26,851 nt of DNA from Candidatus Peribacteria bacterium (GTDB lineage: Bacteria; Patescibacteria; JAEDAM01; Absconditabacterales; Absconditicoccaceae), in contig JAITGP010000038.1 in NCBI GenBank assembly GCA_031280545.1, forward strand, positions 1 through 26,851, in the 5' to 3' direction. Every line of letters starts with the position of its first letter. Position 1 is the stretch's first letter. This document shows positions 15,609 through 25,435 of the stretch, piece after piece. A program made the translations under genes and the position numbers. The notes under the pieces are model-generated. The model made no database searches. It saw only the letters and a program-made list of their open reading frames with translations, and was not told the origin of the DNA.

Positions 15609-18179
15609 TTATTCATCGGAACTATTGTCTGAAATCTTTTCTTCAATATCAAACAGACTGTCTCCTTTCTCAGTTTTCTTTTTCTCTTCTTTATATTTCA
15701 CATTTTCTTCCTTCTCTTCTCGAGGGCGGTAAATGACATCAATATGCTGGTCAACCATATGGTGTAATGGAGTTTCTGGTTCATCGAGACGGACATTATT
15801 AGAATGGAGTGTCTGCATACTTCCGTCATCAAATCTGATTCTAATTGCTCCCTCGATGATAGATATTGCCCCTTCTAAAGCCTCTTTTCCTGTCATTACT
15901 ACTTGTCCTTTTCTGGCTCTTTTTCGGATTCTTAAATCTTCCAGAGAAAGCAGTTTCCCATTCTTGTCGGAATGGATAAGAATAAACGGTTCTTCTTTAT
16001 GCAAGAAGAGTCCAGCTACTTCATCATGTTCGTCTTGAAGATCAATTGCTTTCACTCCTCCAGCGGTTTTTCCCATAGGTCTGATTTCCGCTGCTGGGAA
16101 GAGGAGCATTCGCCCTTGTTTGGTCATGATTCCGATATTATTGGAGTCGGTGACAGCTTCTACACTCAGAATTTTTTCTTTTGGTTGGAGATTCATAATC
16201 ACCGTTGGGAATTTTTTGAAGGAAAGCACGAGATTTTTGTCTATCTTTTTGATATTGTTTTGGTTGGTCAAAAATACCAAGTGATCATAGGCGAAATGCA
16301 ATGTTTTTGCGAAGACGATTTTCCCTTTCAAATCAAAGTGTTTCTTCAAATTGATTGCAGGTTTTGCCATCGTTACTCCTCAAAAGTCTTTTAATCTCTG
16401 TACGACTAACTCACCCAAATCGGTGATAATGATTAGCTTATCTTGATTTTGTGTATAGATGAGATCCAAGGTTTCCTCAGGGATGATTTGGATTCTTGAT
16501 TGATATAATACTCTAAGTGAAAAGTCATTTCCGATTCGGCAGATGACATCTTCTTTTACTTTGTCTGCCTGAGCCTGTAAGGCTTTGATACTTCCAGAGA
16601 TATTGTAGACATCGGTACTGGTAGATACTTCTGTTTTTCTTTCATCTCCGTATTTAGCTTTCATATAGGCGAATTCATCAGCCACTACTTGATCGAGTCT
16701 TTCTGGGTTGTTCAAGATTTCTGTGAGTTCGTCGATCAGCCTTTTCTTTTCATCGATTTCTTCATTAACTTTCTGAATCTCAAGTCCTACGAGGGATTGT
16801 AATCTCATCTGCAGGATATATTCAGCTTGTTCTTCAGAAAAATCAAATTTAGAAATCAGATTGGCTTTTGCTTCAGTTTTGTTTTCAGATCCTCTAATGG
16901 TCGCGATTACTTCGTCAATGATATCGATTGCTTTTTTCAATCCTTCTAAGATATGGAGTCTGTCTTTATATTTCGCTAACTGGAAGGTAGAACGTTTAAA
17001 AACTACTTCACGACGGAACGTCACAAATTCCATCAGCAAATCCTTGATATTGAGTAGTCTTGGCTGACTTCCATTTTCTACGAGGGATACGTTATTGATA
17101 TTGAAATTTGTCTGTAGTTCAGTGAATTTGTAGAGCAAAATCAGGATTGCATCAGGGTCTACTCCTTTGCGTAGGTAGAGAGCGATTCTATTTTTATTTT
17201 TATTACTTTCGTCTCTGATGTCAGCGATTCCATCAATTTTTTTGTCCACTACCAATTCTGCGATTCTCGTCACGAGGGAAGATTTATTTACGAAGTAGGG
17301 GATTTCATCGATTACGATTACGTGGGCATCTTCAAACACTTCGGTGTGCGTCTTTCCACGAACTACCACTCAGCCTTTTCCTTTTTTATATACTTCTCTA
17401 ATGTTATCTGGATCGAAAATGATTCCACCTGTTGGGAAATCTGGACCTTTGATGATTTCCATGATTTCATCGATACTGACTTCATAGCTTACTTCTTTCT
17501 CTTCCTCTAATCCCATTTCGTTAATTTCTATTCCCATCATCTTTTTCCCTTCCTTTTGGAGAAGAAGCAGAGAAGCGTCAAGTACTTCATTTAGGTTGTG
17601 GGGTGCCATATTTGTTGCCATTCCTACGGCGATTCCCATTGTCCCATTACAGAGGTGATTTGGAAATTTTGTAGGGAGCATTACGGGTTCTTGTAGGGTT
17701 GCATCAAAGTTATCTCTTCGCAAAACGGTATCTTGTTCAATGTCTGAGAGCATTTCTTCAGCGAGTTTTGTCATTCTAGCTTCGGTATACCTCATGGCAG
17801 CTGGGCTATCTCCATCGATAGAACCAAAGTTTCCTTGTCCATCGATTAGTGGATATCTCATTGCCCAAGGCTGAGAGAGACGAGCCATCGCCTCATAAAT
17901 TGAGCTATCTCCGTGGGGGTGATATTTTCCCATTACCTCTCCGACAATCCTTGCAGATTTTTTGTGTTTTTGATTGTAGAAGTTATTGGTTTGGTACATT
18001 GCGTAGAGGATTCTTCTCACTACGGGTTTAAGTCCATCTCTGGTGTCTGGTAAGGCACGAGCTACGATTACTGACATTGAGTAGTCGATATAGGATTGAG
18101 AGATTTCCTTTTCTAATGCTCGGTCAGTTTCTTTGTTGACTGGAAGGATAGGATTTTCGTTTTCTGACATGGAATTCAT
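15609..18179 (-). CDS. gyrA: DNA gyrase subunit A
   Basis: An 856-residue frame once UGAs at residues 270 and 600 are read as Gly; otherwise it would appear as three pieces. GyrA is the DNA-breaking subunit of gyrase, which supercoils DNA with GyrB. The N-terminal domain has [32 protein letters not shown] and the catalytic Tyr131 in [26 protein letters not shown] is the GyrA rather than the ParC form. In the quinolone region, S92 and E96 correspond to E. coli S83 and D87. A coiled-coil arm follows ([19 protein letters not shown]), then the C-terminal beta-pinwheel from about residue 600. The pinwheel has a degenerate GyrA box, RKRARKG (~752-758), instead of QRRGGKG, and an acidic tail. ATG at 18179 is used; ATG at 18170 is also possible. 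gyrB is not in the window. Confidence 0.96.
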
Positions 18180-18413
18180 ATATACATAAATAAAAAGTCT
18201 ATATTACTATATCTGGTATTTCTTTTATTCTATTTATTAGCGGCCACCATGCGTTGTATAGTGCAGTAGTGACAAAGTCGAATTTTTTTTTCTTTTGCCA
18301 TATAATTTTAATAAAAAATTAAAATTCTGATTTTATAATACGAAAAGTACTGCCTTTTGCAAGCATTTGCTGGTTGACATATAGAAATGTGATGTATGAT
18401 ATTTATTGAAGGT

Positions 18414-18785
18414 TTATGTGTTCTTTTTACTAACTTCTAACCAAGGTTTATTGCCTCCATTTAATTTTTTCTTTTCTTCCATGAGCTCTTGAGTTAATTG
18501 TAGAACTTCTGGATCAAAGCGATATTCATCCATATAGAAATCAAATACTTCTTTGTAAGCTTCATGCGTATCTGCTAATTCACTCAGCTTTTTAAGTTCT
18601 CTGTAGGAGAGCATTTCAGTTTCCTGTCCCTCTAGGAGATATTTTTGGAGAATTTTAGGAGCATTTTTATCTGTTCAAAAATTTTCTAACATATCCATAA
18701 GGGTATTTTCTTTTAGAATGTTTCTTCATGAAAGACTAGAACATTGTTCGAGATAAAGTTCTGAGAGCTTTGGATCGTATCACAT
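18414..18785 (-). CDS. Small protein of unknown function
   Basis: 123 residues from ATG at 18785, or only 66 (from 18614) if UGA were a stop. Three UGAs are read as Gly (MGYDP, LSGRN and ENFGT), and coding-like sequence continues smoothly through them. The protein is charged and helical: LDMLENF-type N-terminal segments, KILQKYLLEGQETEMLSYRELKKLSELAD, then YKEVFDFYMDEYRFDPEVLQLTQELMEEKK. I recognise no domain. A stop codon lies in frame 20 codons upstream of the ATG, so the gene cannot be much longer. A perfect 18-bp palindrome lies 39 nt upstream of the start. It lies 234 nt upstream of gyrA on the same strand. Confidence 0.65.
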
Positions 18786-18824
18786 GAGTAGAGGAGTACG
18801 AGATAAATATAAATAGTATACATA

Positions 18825-18842
18825 TTGATTTTATAAAATCAA
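18825..18842. promoter_or_regulatory. Perfect 18-bp palindrome, candidate operator
   Basis: TTGATTTTATAAAATCAA is a perfect palindrome without a spacer, 39 nt upstream of the small minus-strand gene. It contains a TATAAAAT-like -10 and could be an operator for a dimeric regulator. No other copy was noticed by eye. In the rest of the 293-nt gap (18786-19078) I see only AT-rich sequence and the promoter at 18991. Confidence 0.5.
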
Positions 18843-18990
18843 GGTAACTTCCTGTTAATATCTTTTATATCAATGTTTTAATTTTTTTTTAAGTCCGGTG
18901 ATTTGTGTTTGATTTTTCCTTTATGCTGAATCTAGGGGTATGATATTTTATGAAATTTCCAAATTGGCTTATTCTTGCTAAAAAATACTA

Positions 18991-19021
18991 TTGACATTCG
19001 ATATATATATATCTGTATAAT
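18991..19021 (+). promoter_or_regulatory. Candidate promoter of the membrane protein at 19079
   Basis: Consensus TTGACA (18991-18996) and TATAAT (19016-19021) boxes. The 19-nt spacing is longer than ideal and contains a run of AT dinucleotides (19001-19012) that could change spacing by slippage. The leader to the ATG is A-rich. Confidence 0.5.
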
Positions 19022-19078
19022 ACTATCATAAATAAATTCATTATACAAAAACACAAACTCAAAAAAAATAAAAAAAGT

Positions 19079-19747
19079 ATGGAAACAACTGAACAAAAAA
19101 AAGAGCTTCGGACGCTGACAGAAAGAGAAGAACAAATTTTGAATGACGTAAAATTAACTTCTGAGCAACGGGAGAGAGTTAAAATGCTGTGGCGTTTGCA
19201 TCCAGAGGAAAAAGAGGAAGAAAAGAATTCGCAGCCTAAGTGGGTGAAAGTACTTGAGATAGTGGCACAAAGTTTTATTTATGCTTTTCTTGCCCTGCTG
19301 CTCTTGCAATACTTTGATGTTGATGTTAAGAATGGTTTTGTAGGAATTCTTTATACTGTCTCTTTGGTCGTTTATTGGATTTATATGATAGTCATTGCGG
19401 TAGTAGCTGTAGTTGAATTCTGGGGTTGTATCCAGGCAGAAAAATGCATGGTACGAGATATGCTTGTGGGAAACTATGAAACTATTACTCCATCCCTATT
19501 GAAAGCTATGAAAAAACATTCCGAGGTTAGGATAATCTTTGCTTGTATATCATTCATAGTTCCCACAGTACTATTTCTTGTCTCAGGACATTATTTCCTT
19601 TTTTCTTTGCATCTATTTACTAACCTCTCTTTTCTTTATCTTGGTATAAGAATGAGAAAAAATGTGAGAATTTTCATAGAGAGTATTACAAATAAAAATC
19701 CCTTAATCCGTTTTGCTACTGCTATGGCATCTTCTCTTTGAAACTAA
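19079..19747 (+). CDS. Integral membrane protein of unknown function
   Basis: 222 residues. A charged cytoplasmic N terminus of about 60 residues (LRTLTEREEQILNDV, LHPEEKEEEKN) precedes four likely membrane spans: FIYAFLALLLLQYF, ILYTVSLVVYWIYMIVIAVVAVV, IIFACISFIVPTVLFLVSG and FLFSLHLFTNLSFLYLGI. Two short basic loops separate or follow them. I recognise no family. One UGA at 19739 is the penultimate codon (SSLGN) and the true stop is TAA at 19745. An A-rich leader precedes ATG. Its own promoter and terminator mark it as a single-gene unit. Confidence 0.75.
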
Positions 19748-19763
19748 TTTAAACTAATAAACT

Positions 19764-19794
19764 AATCGTCCTATTTCTGAGGACGATTTTTTTT
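19764..19794 (+). terminator. Intrinsic terminator after the membrane protein gene
   Basis: A perfect 9-bp stem, AATCGTCCT-ATTTCTG-AGGACGATT, followed by a long T-run. It begins 17 nt after the TAA. Confidence 0.92.
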
Positions 19795-19810
19795 GTATTT
19801 TTAAAATATC

Positions 19811-19830
19811 TAACAATCTCTAACAATCTC
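19811..19830. repeat. Two tandem copies of TAACAATCTC
   Basis: A 10-bp direct repeat in the 119-nt gap before miaB. It is too short to assign a role; it could be a regulator half-site pair or a slippage product. Confidence 0.4.
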
Positions 19831-19866
19831 TGGAAATTTATCTACCAAATCTGTATAAGGTTACAT

Positions 19867-21249
19867 ATGAAAACATTCCATATTATTACACTCTGATGTC
19901 AGATGAATTATTCTGATAGTGCTAGGATTAAAGCTGTTCTGCTTAATTGTGGGTTTTCCTATAGTGAAACCGAAGAGGCAGCTGATATCATCATCTTTGA
20001 TACCTGCTCAGTTCGCCAAAAAGCTGAAGATAAAATCACGGGAAAAATGCAAGATATCTCCTCAGAGAAAAAAATCTGGATTACGGGATGTATGGTACAG
20101 CATGTTTTAAAAAATGGAGGAAAAACTGCTCATAAACGTTGAAACTTCCTCTGAACGGTGCAGGCGGAGGAAATTCCGATTAATGAGGCATTCAGTCCTC
20201 TTTGGTATACGCTTCATCAGACGTATCCTAATTTGGAACTATTTTTTCGTATTGATGATGTAGGATATTTGCCGTTGCTTTTGAAAAAAATAGGCTATGA
20301 GATAGAGAAATTTGATAGAGATCTGGTGAATGAGTATGAAAAAATTATCCCTCAGGAAGGGGCAAGTATGAATGCTCATCAAAAATCTGCTTATATCCCT
20401 ATTTCCACTGGATGTAATCAATTTTGTGCGTACTGTATTGTGCCGTTTGCTCGTGGGCTGGAGAGAAATTTTTCTGTGGAACAAGTTATCAATGAAGCAA
20501 AAATCCATCTTCAAAATTGAGCGGCTGAGCTTACGCTCTTGGGGCAGATTGTGAATAAACATCCAGACTTTGTAAAGATTCTCAAAGAGATTCTTCAGTT
20601 GCCAGGGCTTGAGCGATTAAGGTATACCTCACCGTATCCGACTTATTATACCCCTGAATTACTTGCTCTACATGAAAATGAGGAAAAACTTTGTCCGCAT
20701 ATCCATATCCCGTTTCAGTCAGGTTCTTCTTCTCTTCTCAAGAAAATGTTTCGTGGATATTCAGCAGAGGAGTGCTATGGGTTTATTGATGAGATCAGAA
20801 AGATGAAAAGAGCTATTTCTATTACGACCGATATTATTATCGGATTTCCTGGTGAGAGTGATGAGGATTTTGCAGAGAGCTTGAAGCTCGTGGAGTATGG
20901 GAAATTTGATATGGTATATATGGGGATTTATTCGCCCCGTCCTGGGACTTTCGCGGATAAGCAATACAAGGATGATATTCCCTATGCGGTGAAACATGCT
21001 CGTCGAGAGCAGATGAATGAACTTTTAAAGCAGACTTCTTTTGAAAATAATCAAAAAGAAATCTGAACTACGAGGACGATGATGATTAATGAGATCGGGG
21101 AAGATTGAACTTTGATTTGATACACGGATAATATGAAGCAAATTGTCGCTGAATGTAAAAATGGCTTTTCAATATACGACCTCTGAACCATTCTCCCTGT
21201 TCATATCACGGGAGCAGGGGAGTTTAGACTGATGGGTGAGGTAAAATAA
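19867..21249 (+). CDS. miaB: tRNA-2-methylthio-N6-dimethylallyladenosine synthase
   Basis: A 460-residue radical-SAM methylthiotransferase. MiaB adds the 2-methylthio group to i6A37 of tRNAs. The N-terminal domain has its three cluster cysteines: C11 in TLGCQMNYSDSARI (Gly10 is UGA), C47 in DTCSVR and C75 in TGC. The radical-SAM cluster is C183-NQF-C187-AY-C190 after STG. Then come HIHIPFQSGSSSLLKKMFRGYS, DIIIGFPGESDEDF and YSPRPGT. A TRAM domain closes the protein (IVAECKNG, GTILPVHITGAGEFRLMGEV). Eight UGAs are read as Gly; four lie in the last 65 codons. The usual LLGQNVN motif is LLGQIVN here. The segment between the third Cys and the SAM domain is diverged. AAGG lies about 9 nt before the ATG, one of few Shine-Dalgarno-like sites here. 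Confidence 0.92.
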
Positions 21250-21343
21250 AAAATCTCTATTTTTCATTTGAAATTCTCTTACAAAAAACTACAAGTAAGA
21301 AGATTTATTCTCTCTTCAGCTTTATTATTTATTTCTCATTCTC

Positions 21344-22483
21344 ATGAAAATCAACATTGCACTTTCCAAGCTCGTGGACGTTATTGATATCGCCACTCGT
21401 TTTGTGAGCAAAAATTCTACTCTTCCTATCCTGCAAAATCTTTATCTTAAAGCCTCTATTGATACGTTGAATATTAGAGCTACAGACATGGAAAAATATG
21501 TGGATATCGAGATCCCTTGTGATATCAAACTCGAAGGAGCCGTGACGGTTAATGCAAAAACTTTTTTGGATTTGCTGAGGACGATTGAAGAAGAAACTGT
21601 TGAAATTTCTGTAAATATGCAGACCAATCAAATGTTGATTCGTAGTGTGGAGGATGAATTTGAAATTAATGGGATTCCAGCGAGTGAATATGTTGCTTTA
21701 CCAGAAATCCCACAAACGAATGCTGTGGTTCTTGAAACGCAAAGTTTCATTACAGGAGTAGAAAAAGTGGAATATACTATTACGGAAAAAAACTTTTCTC
21801 CAGTTTTGACAGGGGTCTTGGTCAAGACCAAAAATGAGGATACGGGAAAGAAAATTGTTTTCGTAGGTACGGATTCTTTTAGAATCGCTGAGTACAAAAT
21901 GCAATCAAATGTGGATACAGATTTTTCTCTGATTATTCCTAAAGTGGCAATTAATGATATTAAAGCTATCGCTAAATACGCTGTAGAAAAAGAGACTCCT
22001 GATCTTAAAATTAAATATTCAGAAAATCTGATTGCTTTTGAGTACGAGATTGAAAACATCAAAATTGTTGCGACTTCTCTGCTGATTCAAGGAAATTTTC
22101 CTGACTATGAAAGAGAAGAAATTATGCCTACTACCTTTAATAATACGATTCTCGTGGATAAAGCACTTTGTGAAAAAGCTATCAAAAAAATCTGAATTCT
22201 GACCAAGGATATCAATAATTTCATCCAAATAGAAACTCAAGCTGATGGAGTCATTATCTCTTCAGGAAAAACGGATAAAGGAGCTGGGAAAACTAAAATT
22301 AATGCGATCATTGAGGGAGAACCTATCACTTTTGCTCTTAATGGAAGATATGTGACGGACTTTGTGAAAGCGATGGAATCTGATCAATTGGTCTTTAATT
22401 TGGTAGATCATCAAAAACCGATGATTATTACCGATAAAGGGAATGATACCTATAAATATGTAGTGAGACCGTTGATTCAATAA
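21344..22483 (+). CDS. dnaN: DNA polymerase III beta subunit (sliding clamp)
   Basis: A 379-residue beta clamp of standard length. The dimeric ring keeps the replicative polymerase on DNA. Family marks are KLVDVIDIATRFVSKNSTLPILQNLYL, NAKTFLDLLRTI, FEINGIPASEYVALPEI, GVLVKTKN, GTDSFRIAEYK, LLIQGNFPDYEREEIMP, ALNGRYVTDFVKAM and the C-terminal PMIITDKGNDTYKYVVRPL. One UGA at 22193 (KKIGILTKD) is read as Gly; as a stop it would remove most of domain III. ATG at 21344 follows the C/T tract ATTTCTCATTCTC with no Shine-Dalgarno. The common dnaA-dnaN-recF-gyrB order is not present. A pilin-like gene follows 21 nt later. Confidence 0.96.
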
Positions 22484-22504
22484 CAGCTTTATCTTCTAAT
22501 TTTC

Positions 22505-23161
22505 TTGTCGGTGAAACAAAAGGCCTTTACGATTATAGAGATTATGCTGGTGATGATCATCATAGGGATCCTCTCCATTGGGGTAGGGTCTTTTTATGAT
22601 TATAATTCCAAAACGCAGAGGTATAAAGCAGAGACATGTATGAATAACCTTAATGGAGAATTGCAGTGATTTATGAGGGCGGCGTTTACGAGTAAACAGT
22701 TGAGGGTAGGAAATACAGAGGTCTTTCCGAATTATTATAATATAGAATTTAGAGTGTGAGAAGGAGAAAATAAAATTAGGTTTTTGTATAGTACAGGAGC
22801 AATAAAATCAATTGGGACAGAATATAAAAGTATAAGTTTAAATGATTATTGTAAACAAAAAGAGGTGAGTCTTTTATTAACGGGGGTAATCCCTCCATTA
22901 TGATGAGATAGTGGTAAAATGCTTATTATTATGAATAAAGGTTTTCGTCAAGTTGAACCACAGGAGATAACAACTTTTTCTATTGATACTACTGTTGGGG
23001 CTTTCACGGGAAGTGTGCAATTTAATATCTGTGTTGAAAATTCTTGTACTAAGGAGCTTGGGAGATGGATCATTGATGCGAGATCTCAAACTATTTCTCC
23101 TATTACGTGTCGTTTTTACTCTGAAACCAATAGTAATCTATGTGAAGTTCGAGGAAGTTAA
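22505..23161 (+). CDS. Type IV pilin-like protein (prepilin)
   Basis: About 218 residues with four UGAs read as Gly. The N terminus carries a class III prepilin signal: QKA followed by FTIIEIMLVMIIIGILSIG. Cleavage is expected between Ala and Phe, Glu is at +5 of the mature protein, and a hydrophobic helix follows. The globular part has five Cys after the helix (for example NICVENSC) and no recognised subfamily, so it may be a major pilin, a minor pilin or a pseudopilin of a competence or secretion fibre. There is no ATG near the start: TTG at 22505 directly follows a C/T-rich stretch, and GTG at 22511 is the alternative. No assembly genes (pilB, pilC, pilD) are in the window. It follows dnaN closely and may be read from the same transcript. 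Confidence 0.85.
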
Positions 23162-23205
23162 TTGATACTCTAGTAGCTCAACCTTATTTGCAATTTTATA
23201 ATATT

Positions 23206-23997
23206 ATGCAATATCCTGTTCCCAAGGATATGGAATCTTTTTTAGTAGAAAAAAAAAGCTGATCAGCTTCTTCTCATTCTGATTTCTCTCGATCTACTAA
23301 ACCTTCCTTGATGACAGAATATCTGGAGGAAATCCATCGTCATGCTAAACTTTATCAATCTCTGCCTTTTGTCTCTGAAATCTTTCTTTGTAATTCAATA
23401 ACCTTTAATGCACTCCATAAGGAGTCGGATATTGATCTTTTTATTATTGCTCAGCCTAATAGAATTTGGTCTGCTAAGTTTTGGGCGATGCTTTTCTTTT
23501 TTTTTACGGGACTCAAACGTTCTCTCAAAGGGAAAGCGGAAAAGTTTTGTTTATCTTTTTTTATCACTTCTGATCATCAGAATTTATATGCTCTTTCTCT
23601 TTCCAATTTGGATATTTATCTCTGTTATTGGATTCAGCATTTGGTGCCTCTTTATCAGGCAGATAGTACTAAGCCTCCTCAAATGTATAAAAAAAATAAG
23701 CGAGTAAAGGGAGTTTTACCCAATTACCCTGAACAGCAGTCTATTTTTCTAGAGAGTCAGATTTTTACTTGAGCTACGAAGTTTAAGGCTTTTATGGAGT
23801 GGTTAGGTGGAGGAGTGATAGGAAATATCTGAGAAGCTCTTGTGAAGTATCTTCAGCTTTTTATTATTCGTTTGAAAATTGTATGGGATCCAGAGAGGAA
23901 TAAGGATGTGATTGTGAATGACCAGATGTTGAAATTTCATCAGGATATTAGAAAGAAAATCAGTTTGAAATATAGTATGGCAATCAAGAGAGAGTAA
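23206..23997 (+). CDS. Predicted nucleotidyltransferase-fold protein
   Basis: 263 residues with three UGAs (KSGSA, FTGAT and NIGEA) read as Gly. The central segment EIFLCNSITFNALHKESDIDLFIIAQ has the layout of the nucleotidyltransferase fold: a strand-helix followed by a D-x-D pair (SDIDLF). The usual GS before the helix is NS here. A hydrophobic/basic region (FWAMLFFFFTGLKRSLKGKAEKF), a conserved-looking FFITSDHQNLYALSL and a helical C terminus follow. Substrate and role are unknown; related stand-alone domains modify antibiotics, RNA or proteins. ATG at 23206 is the first in frame; ATG at 23308 would drop a Ser-rich N terminus but keep the domain. It follows the pilin gene by 44 nt. Confidence 0.7.
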
Positions 23998-24001
23998 AAA
24001 A

Positions 24002-24032
24002 ACACTCCTTCGGAAATAAGGAGTGTGCTTTT
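24002..24032 (+). terminator. Intrinsic terminator after the nucleotidyltransferase gene
   Basis: A perfect 9-bp stem, ACACTCCTT-CGGAAAT-AAGGAGTGT, followed by GCTTTTG. The upstream A-run also permits function from the other side. It ends the dnaN-pilin-nucleotidyltransferase group. Confidence 0.85.
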
Positions 24033-24080
24033 GATAATTGTTATGGGATCGTAGAACGGTGTAGTTTTTTCTTTAACCTC

Positions 24081-24112
24081 TTGCAAAACAGTTTTTTTTT
24101 CATATCTATAAA
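24081..24112 (+). promoter_or_regulatory. Candidate promoter of sufS
   Basis: TTGCAA (24081-24086) lies upstream of an AT-rich stretch with TATAAA (24107-24112). The 20-nt spacing is long; TATCTA (24103-24108) at 16 nt is an alternative. The leader to ATG is C/T-rich. Confidence 0.35.
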
Positions 24113-24141
24113 ATAACTTTATTCATTTTCTCTTATTCCTA

Positions 24142-25329
24142 ATGAAAAAATATTTCCCTATCTTTCAGAATAATCCGGGTCTTGTTTATCTCGATAATGC
24201 AGCTTCTACGCAAAAACCGAGCCTTGTCATTGATGGAGTGGCAGATTTTTTATCTCGTGATTATGCAAATATTCATAGAGGTTCGTATGCTCTTTCTGAG
24301 AGGTCAGAATTTGCGTATCATCAGAGTAAAATTTTGCTCGCTGATTTGATTGGTTGTGAGGCGAAGGAGATTGCTTATAGTTATAATTCTACCTACTGTT
24401 TCAATCTGCTCGCTCAGGCATTGGTAAATAGCAAAAAACTCTGAAAGGGAGATGTCGTTTTGATTGGAGTGCGAGAACATCATTCAAATGTGGTGAGTTG
24501 GCAGATGTTGAGCCAGATTTTTGGATTTGAAATTCGCTTCATTAATGTGAATGATGATTATGATATTGATTGGATGGATTTTGCTTCCAAATATGATGAA
24601 AAGGTGAAGGTGGTTTCTTTCTCTCAGGTGTCTAATGTGACGGGAAGGATTATCGATGTAGCGAAAGTGAAGACCATGCTTCGTGAGGATACGTTTTTCA
24701 TTATTGATGCTTCTCAATCTGTGCCGCATTTCCCGGTGAATGTGAGGGAAATCTGATGTGATGCGTTGGTGATGACCGCACATAAGATGATGGCTCATAC
24801 GGGATTGGGAATGCTGTATTTGAAGCACCAATGGATTAAAGAATTGAACCCGCTTATTTTGGGAGGAGGAACGGTGAAAGATGTGAGTCAGTCAGAATTT
24901 TTTCTCCAGTGAAATAGTGATAAATGGGAAGCGGGGACCCCCAATATTGTCGGTGCGGTTTCCCTGTTGAAAGCATTGGAATTTATCCAGAGTATTGGAG
25001 GAATTTGAGAGATATGGAGGCACGAGCAGAAGTTGGTACAGCTTTCTAATGCAGGCTTCAAAGAGCGTTCTGAGAAGGTGAAAGTGCTTGGTTCGTTGTC
25101 GGATGAGGGACGCGTGGGAGTGTATGCGTTTTTGTTGGCAGAGAATAATTTCAATAGGATAGGGGAGGAGTTTGCGAAGGAGAATATTTGTATTCGTGCA
25201 GGAGGACATTGTGCGTATCCGTTGCATAAGTTTCTCAATGCGGGAGGAAGTAGCCGTATGAGTAGTTATGTCTATAATGATGAAGAGGATATTAGACGTT
25301 TCTTTGAAGTGTTGGATAGTATGTTGTAG
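24142..25329 (+). CDS. sufS: Cysteine desulfurase SufS
   Basis: A 395-residue PLP enzyme that removes sulfur from cysteine and supplies it for Fe-S assembly on SufB. Class-II desulfurase marks are VYLDNAASTQKP, NIHRGSYALSE, REHHSNVVSWQ, FFIIDASQSVPH, the PLP lysine K215 in TAHKMMAHTGLG, WEAGTPNIVGA, and the persulfide cysteine C357 in RAGGHCAYPLH. Four UGAs (24442, 24754, 24910 and 25006) are read as Gly; as stops they would cut the gene into several pieces and separate the two catalytic residues. ATG at 24142 follows the C/T tract TTTTCTCTTATTCCTA. The stop is TAG. It lies about 20 kb from sufB on the opposite strand, with no sufC, sufD, sufE or sufU nearby. Confidence 0.95.
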
Positions 25330-25354
25330 TTATCATATTTTGTCAAGGTGAAAG

Positions 25355-25387
25355 AGCAGAATTCTTATCAGAATTTTGCTTTTTTTT
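25355..25387 (+). terminator. Intrinsic terminator after sufS
   Basis: A 10-bp stem, AGCAGAATTC-TTATCA-GAATTTTGCT (one G-T pair), followed by a run of eight T. Confidence 0.88.
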
Positions 25388-25404
25388 GATGGTCTGAGTA
25401 TACT
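25376..25404 (+). promoter_or_regulatory. Candidate promoter of the terminal coiled-coil gene
   Basis: TTGCTT (25376-25381) and TATACT (25399-25404) are 17 nt apart. The -35 would overlap the sufS terminator T-run, a compact arrangement. Confidence 0.4.
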
Positions 25405-25435
25405 TAGAGATGATTTATATCTTTATGAAATTCTG

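Noticed and set aside
15609..18179. Three separate gyrase A fragments or a pseudogene
   Set aside because: All three pieces are in the same frame, separated by single UGA codons at Gly-compatible positions. The same pattern in 15 other genes shows recoding, not decay.
18374..18400. Plus-strand promoter TTGACA...TATGAT pointing into the small minus-strand gene
   Set aside because: Spacing is only 15 nt and there is no plus-strand gene or RNA structure downstream until 19079.
18180..19078. Replication origin near gyrA and dnaN at a strand switch
   Set aside because: The region is AT-rich, but I see no TTATCCACA-type DnaA boxes and no dnaA, gyrB or rpmH nearby.
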